A stretch of DNA of 64,000 nucleotides, from positions 124,391 through 188,390 of the forward strand of contig NZ_SZVO01000011.1 in assembly GCF_005280585.1 (NCBI RefSeq), given 5' to 3'. Below are positions 60,447 to 64,000 of this stretch, piece by piece. The stretch comes from Dyadobacter frigoris. GTDB taxonomy: Bacteria; Bacteroidota; Bacteroidia; Cytophagales; Spirosomataceae. Position 1 is the stretch's first letter. Every line of letters starts with the position of its first letter. The notes below the pieces were generated by a model. It was not told the origin of the DNA. It worked only from the letters and a program-made list of their open reading frames with translations, and ran no database searches. The position numbers and the translations under genes are program-made.

Positions 60447-61277
60447 ATGATTTCCTATATAATTTGGGACGTTAATCCCGAAATCTTTACAATCCCTCAA
60501 ACTTTGGGCTTCGGCCCCTTTCCCGTTCGTTGGTATGGTCTTTTCTTCGCTGCCGGTTTTTTAATCGGGCAACAAATTATGATTCATATTTTCAAAAAAG
60601 AAAGAAAACCACTTGAAGATATTGATGCACTGACTTTATATATGGTCATTTCTACCGTTGTTGGTGCGCGAGTGGGACATTTCCTTTTTTATGAACCCGA
60701 AGTGCTGTTTAAAAATCCTTTGGAAGTGATATTACCGCCTTATGCAGGTTTGGCCAGTCACGGTGCTGTAATTGGTATTATCACAGGATTGTTCCTCTAT
60801 TCCCGAAGCAGAAAAGCCACAGGGCAAACTTTTTTGTGGATCGCAGACCGCATGGTTATTTTAGTTGCGCTTGCAGGTTCGTTCATTCGCTTTGGAAACC
60901 TGATGAATTCTGAAATTGTGGGACGTCCAACCGATCTGCCTTGGGGATTTATTTTCATGAAAAACACCGAATTTTTGCAAATCCCAAGACATCCGGCTCA
61001 GCTTTACGAATCCATTTCCTGTTTCATTCTTTTCTTCATTTTACTTGGGTTATGGAATAAATTCAAGGAAAACACGCCACGTGGACTTTTAGTCGGTGTC
61101 TTTTTCGTTTGGGTATTTACGTTAAGGTTCCTGTATGAATTTTTAAAAGAAAACCAGGAAGCTTTTGAAGCAAATTATGCACTGAACATGGGTCAAATCC
61201 TTAGTATCCCTGTTGTTATTCTTGGCCTGTATTTTATCATACAATCCAGAAAAAACGCGTTACAAAAAATAGGGTAA
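60447..61277 (+). CDS. lgt: Prolipoprotein diacylglyceryl transferase
   Basis: Attaches diacylglycerol from phosphatidylglycerol to the lipobox cysteine of exported lipoproteins. The 276-aa protein has about seven transmembrane helices and the Lgt signature around RFGNLMNSEIVGRPTDLPWG, with the family helix YGLFFAAGFLIGQQIM near the start. It would process the many lipoproteins encoded in this window. Confidence 0.95.
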   Translation: MISYIIWDVNPEIFTIPQTLGFGPFPVRWYGLFFAAGFLIGQQIMIHIFKKERKPLEDIDALTLYMVISTVVGARVGHFLFYEPEVLFKNPLEVILPPYAGLASHGAVIGIITGLFLYSRSRKATGQTFLWIADRMVILVALAGSFIRFGNLMNSEIVGRPTDLPWGFIFMKNTEFLQIPRHPAQLYESISCFILFFILLGLWNKFKENTPRGLLVGVFFVWVFTLRFLYEFLKENQEAFEANYALNMGQILSIPVVILGLYFIIQSRKNALQKIG

Positions 61278-61371
61278 TAAACTGAAACGAGTAGTTAATT
61301 GCGTGATTGCCAAACAGAATAGTTTTTTTGTTAAATTGCATTTATCCCGAATATTTTATAAACCTACTCGT

Positions 61372-61983
61372 ATGAAAAACAGATTTATTTTATCCCTGGC
61401 TCTTGTATCAGTGCTCTTCCTTTCTGGTTGCGGAGGCAAAAAAGAAGAGGAAGAGGAAAAAGAAGCACCTGCCAATGCAGTGGAAGCTTTGCAGCAGTTT
61501 GCCGACAAAGCAAAAACGATGCAAAACAAAGAGGCCGTTGACCCGGTTGATTTTCGCAAACTGAAAGAATTGTTACCAGAAAAAGCTGAAGGAATGAGCA
61601 GAACCGAAGCAACCGGCGAAAAAAACGGGGCAATGGGTTTTACAATTTCCAGAGCAGAAGCAAAATATAGCGGCGACGGTGACGCATCAGCACATGTCGA
61701 AATATTTGATACTGGCGGTGTAGCAGGCGTTGCCACAATGGCTTTGGCTGCATGGACCATGGCTGATATCGACAAGGAAACTGCGACAGGCTATGAAAAA
61801 ACCACGAAACTGGAAGGATATAAAGGATATGAAAAATACGATAACCAAAATAAATCAGGAGAATTGAACGTATTGGTTGCTGACAGATTTGTTGTTAACG
61901 TCAATGGAAATAACCTTTCTGTTGACCAGCTTAAAAGTATTTTAAGTGCAATAGATCTTGATAAACTTTCGGGTTTGAAATAA
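61372..61983 (+). CDS. Small lipoprotein of unknown function
   Basis: The ATG at 61372 gives 203 aa with a lipoprotein signal ending VLFLSGCGGKKEEEEEKE (Cys20); the frame is open 23 codons upstream but without signal character. After a highly acidic linker come regions AVDPVDFRKLKELLPEKAEG and SRAEAKYSGDGDASAHVEIF. No family is recognised. It lies 94 bases after lgt and may share its transcript. Confidence 0.75.
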   Translation: MKNRFILSLALVSVLFLSGCGGKKEEEEEKEAPANAVEALQQFADKAKTMQNKEAVDPVDFRKLKELLPEKAEGMSRTEATGEKNGAMGFTISRAEAKYSGDGDASAHVEIFDTGGVAGVATMALAAWTMADIDKETATGYEKTTKLEGYKGYEKYDNQNKSGELNVLVADRFVVNVNGNNLSVDQLKSILSAIDLDKLSGLK

Positions 61984-62003
61984 ATTTACTTTTATGTAAT
62001 CAT

Positions 62004-62031
62004 AAAAAAAGGAGCCTTTCGGCTCCTTTTT
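62004..62031. terminator. Terminator between the lipoprotein and the sigma factor genes
   Basis: AAAGGAGCC and GGCTCCTTT pair over a TTTC loop, with an A-run before and a T-run after, so it can work in both directions. Confidence 0.8.
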
Positions 62032-62116
62032 CGGGTTTAGGATCTGGTGTAGAGTTATCGGGGTATAATGATGGTAAGGCAATACTTAAAGAACGGGTTA
62101 TATAAAGTTCTAAAAT

Positions 62117-62656
62117 TCATACGGCAGCAAAATCCACCTTTTCTCTTAATATCTGCTTAGCCTTGACAAGCTGATTTTTCACTGTATTTTTTGAAATTCT
62201 AAGAAATTCTGCAATTTCCTGATACGATTTTCCTTCCTCGATATTTAAACGAAGGATTTGCTTCCTTTTCAAAGACAAGGATTCAACGGCTGTCTGTACC
62301 ATAAAAATACGTCTTTCCTTTTCTTCCTTTTCGTCATCCACAGAAGCCTTCATTATTTCCATGTATTGCTTGCGCAAAAATTCACTTTTTTCCATTTTCT
62401 TGAAATGATCAAACGCCATGTTTCTGAGACAAGTGAATAAATAGGAATTAAAATTCAGGTCCGGTTTGATCTGCTCTTTCTTCAGCCAAATTTTCACAAA
62501 TACATCCTGCAGCATATTTTCAGCCTCCTCTTCATCTTTCAGAAGTGAGATAGAAAACCGTAATGCGGGTACCTTGTAATAATTGTAAAGTTCAGCAAAA
62601 GCGGCTTCATCGCCTTGCGTTACTTTGAGCAGAGTTTTTTCGTCAGGATAGGCCAC
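62117..62656 (-). CDS. ECF-type RNA polymerase sigma factor
   Basis: The 179-aa protein has region 2 (ALRFSISLLKDEEEAENMLQ, DVFVKIW) and region 4 (LSLKRKQILRLNIEEGKSYQ, EIAEFLRISKNTVKNQLVKA) of the Bacteroidota ECF sigma group. It starts with GTG (a stop codon lies five codons upstream in frame). Such sigma factors often pair with a FecR-type anti-sigma gene; none is adjacent, so its control partner is not visible here. A 610-bp AT-rich gap lies upstream. Confidence 0.92.
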   Translation of the reverse strand: MAYPDEKTLLKVTQGDEAAFAELYNYYKVPALRFSISLLKDEEEAENMLQDVFVKIWLKKEQIKPDLNFNSYLFTCLRNMAFDHFKKMEKSEFLRKQYMEIMKASVDDEKEEKERRIFMVQTAVESLSLKRKQILRLNIEEGKSYQEIAEFLRISKNTVKNQLVKAKQILREKVDFAAV

Positions 62657-63267
62657 GTTCGTAAAAGTTTATGTCAAGGAAACTGGGTCAGGATTAAAAC
62701 CAAAATTGGTCTAATTTAAAGTTCATTATTTAGTTAATTTTATTCTCAAATTAATATTATTTTCAATATTTGAAATTTTATTGAATAAATCGAACTCAAT
62801 TAATAACCTAAAAACCGTGTATTATGAAATAAAATATGTTGAAACACTATATTAACAATTGTATGTTTTGCAATTATAATCTTATATAATGTTTTGTATT
62901 GATGAAGCCCGTAGAATTATGATGATAAATTTACGGTGCGATTTTACAATTGATATCGCAACTTGCGTAAATATATCTTCATTTTGCGCAAAATAGATTT
63001 ATTTAATAATTCCGTAATAATAATTTCTCAAAAAGGCCACAAATGCTCAGGATCAGACTGTTTTTAGTCTGAAAAAATATTTTTATTTAGTTATTTTTTG
63101 ATTTTTAAAAAGAAAAACAAAGTGGAAAAATACCAGTGTTCCGAATAAAAAATCACTACCTCCCGGATAGTCCAACCTATTATATGCAGAGTATATATTG
63201 ATAACCCGTATGGTGCTAAAATATATTCAAAAAATTAAATTCCTAAACATAACAATCTGCCTGACCA
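62657..63267. other. 610-bp AT-rich divergent gap
   Basis: The largest gene-free stretch in the window, with no supportable frame, tRNA or exact promoter consensus. It contains a 12-bp perfect palindrome TTTTGCGCAAAA at 62982-62993 and a weak hairpin (TCAGAC/GTCTGA) near 63053-63072. Nothing more was recognised. Confidence 0.5.
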
Positions 63268-64000
63268 ATGGATCAAAATAGAATTGAAAATATTCTGGAA
63301 AAAATTTCTAATGTTAAAATTGCGGTTTATGGTGACTATTGCCTGGATTCTTACTGGATCATCGATGAACGAGGTTCTGAGATTTCTGTTGAAACGGGAC
63401 TAAAAACACAAGCGGTGGCCCGGCATTATTATACGCCTGGTGGCGCCGGAAATGTTGTTGCCAATCTTTCAGCGCTGAATCCTGCCAAAATCAAGGTAAT
63501 CGGTGCTATTGGAAATGATATTTTTGGACGGGAATTAAATACTCAGTTACAAGTTTTGGGCGCCGATACATCTTCACTTTTTGTACAACAAGATAATTTC
63601 AATACCTATAGTTATTTAAAACGCCTTATCGACGGGCAGGAAGAGCCGAGAATCGATTTCGGTATTTTCAATGAACGCAGTACTGATACGGATGAAAAAA
63701 TATTGGAAGCCATAGAAAATGCATTAATTGAATACGACGCTGTTATTTTCAACCAGCAGGTTACCGGCAGTATCAACAATGAATCATTCATTGAACGGGC
63801 TAACGAGCTTTTTGAAAAATACAGCGACAAAATCGTCATGCTGGATTCGCGTCATTTTAATGACCGTTTCAAAAATACTTTACTGAAAGCAAATGACCGT
63901 GAAATTGCATCGCTTTCGGGTGTTCAGGTTAATCCTGACGAAGTTATTCCCGCCGGTGATGTTAAGAAATATGGGAAGGCGGTTTTTGACAAAACAAATA
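63268..64000 (+). CDS. PfkB/ribokinase-family sugar kinase (3' end missing)
   Basis: Open from ATG at 63268 to the window end, 244 codons so far. The N-terminus MDQNRIENILEKISNVKIAV, VYGDYCLDSYW and PGGAGNVVANLSALN (a PfkB signature 1 region), then IGAIGNDIFGRELNTQL, match the carbohydrate kinases related to HldE/RfaE. The C-terminal ATP-binding and catalytic DTxGAGD-like motif lies beyond the window, so the substrate cannot be judged. Confidence 0.88.
   Translation, partial: MDQNRIENILEKISNVKIAVYGDYCLDSYWIIDERGSEISVETGLKTQAVARHYYTPGGAGNVVANLSALNPAKIKVIGAIGNDIFGRELNTQLQVLGADTSSLFVQQDNFNTYSYLKRLIDGQEEPRIDFGIFNERSTDTDEKILEAIENALIEYDAVIFNQQVTGSINNESFIERANELFEKYSDKIVMLDSRHFNDRFKNTLLKANDREIASLSGVQVNPDEVIPAGDVKKYGKAVFDKTN

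Noticed and set aside
62940..63080. Intrinsic terminator or small RNA in the gap upstream of the PfkB-type gene
   Set aside because: The hairpin there has only six pairs and no suitable T-run, so it is not supported.
1..64000. CRISPR arrays, tRNA or rRNA genes, prophage
   Set aside because: No regularly spaced direct repeats, cloverleaf-like segments, rRNA motifs or phage structural genes were noticed in reading the window.

Overview
The window looks like a chromosomal segment of a Bacteroidota bacterium, most likely Cytophagales/Spirosomaceae (Dyadobacter-like). This placement is inference. It rests on several near-exact Bacteroidota promoters (TTTG, about 19 nt, TAnnTTTG), a type IX secretion (T9SS) substrate with a C-terminal sorting domain, a PorE-like T9SS component, cysteine-poor L36 and S14, and long low-complexity tails on S3 and L17. 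No rRNA, tRNA, CRISPR array, insertion sequence or prophage was seen.

Layout. 1-549: the 3' part of a rhodanese-thioredoxin fusion gene, convergent with carA (626-1729). 1.9-22.6 kb, all on the minus strand: the str, S10, spc and alpha ribosomal protein clusters in canonical order (rpsL, rpsG, fusA, rpsJ, rplC ... secY, map, infA, rpmJ, rpsM, rpsK, rpsD, rpoA, rplQ). The block has two departures from a plain operon. A leucine-rich-repeat lipoprotein gene sits between rpsG and fusA, and a strong terminator followed by a consensus promoter separates rpsJ from rplC. Small rpmJ and rpmD genes are included.

23-35.4 kb: mostly plus-strand housekeeping and envelope genes: a PorE-like TPR/propeller/OmpA lipoprotein, a divergent DASH-type photolyase/cryptochrome, a LemA-TPM-TPM module, a coiled-coil membrane protein, a POT peptide transporter, and M28 and M13 peptidases.

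35.5-46.2 kb: a probable amino-sugar (GlcNAc-type) salvage locus. The leftward arm encodes a GH20 hexosaminidase, a ROK kinase, a FucP-type MFS transporter and a XylR-like regulator. The divergent rightward arm encodes a NagX/HGSNAT-like membrane acyltransferase, an 808-aa glycosidase-like protein of no family I can name, and an HpcH/HpaI aldolase.

46.2-57 kb: accessory and secreted functions: a VapBC-type pair whose toxin gene carries an in-frame TAG, a nucleoside hydrolase, an amidase, a 1794-aa T9SS-exported subtilisin, aroE, and a GNAT-like gene paired with a 58-aa acidic ORF that resembles a two-gene toxin-antitoxin unit.

57-64 kb: ribD, prmC, a two-copy palindromic repeat, moxR, yidD, lgt, a small lipoprotein, an orphan ECF sigma factor, an AT-rich 610-bp gap and the start of a PfkB-family sugar kinase that runs off the window. 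Most transcription units end in clear intrinsic terminators, several of them long perfect inverted repeats.
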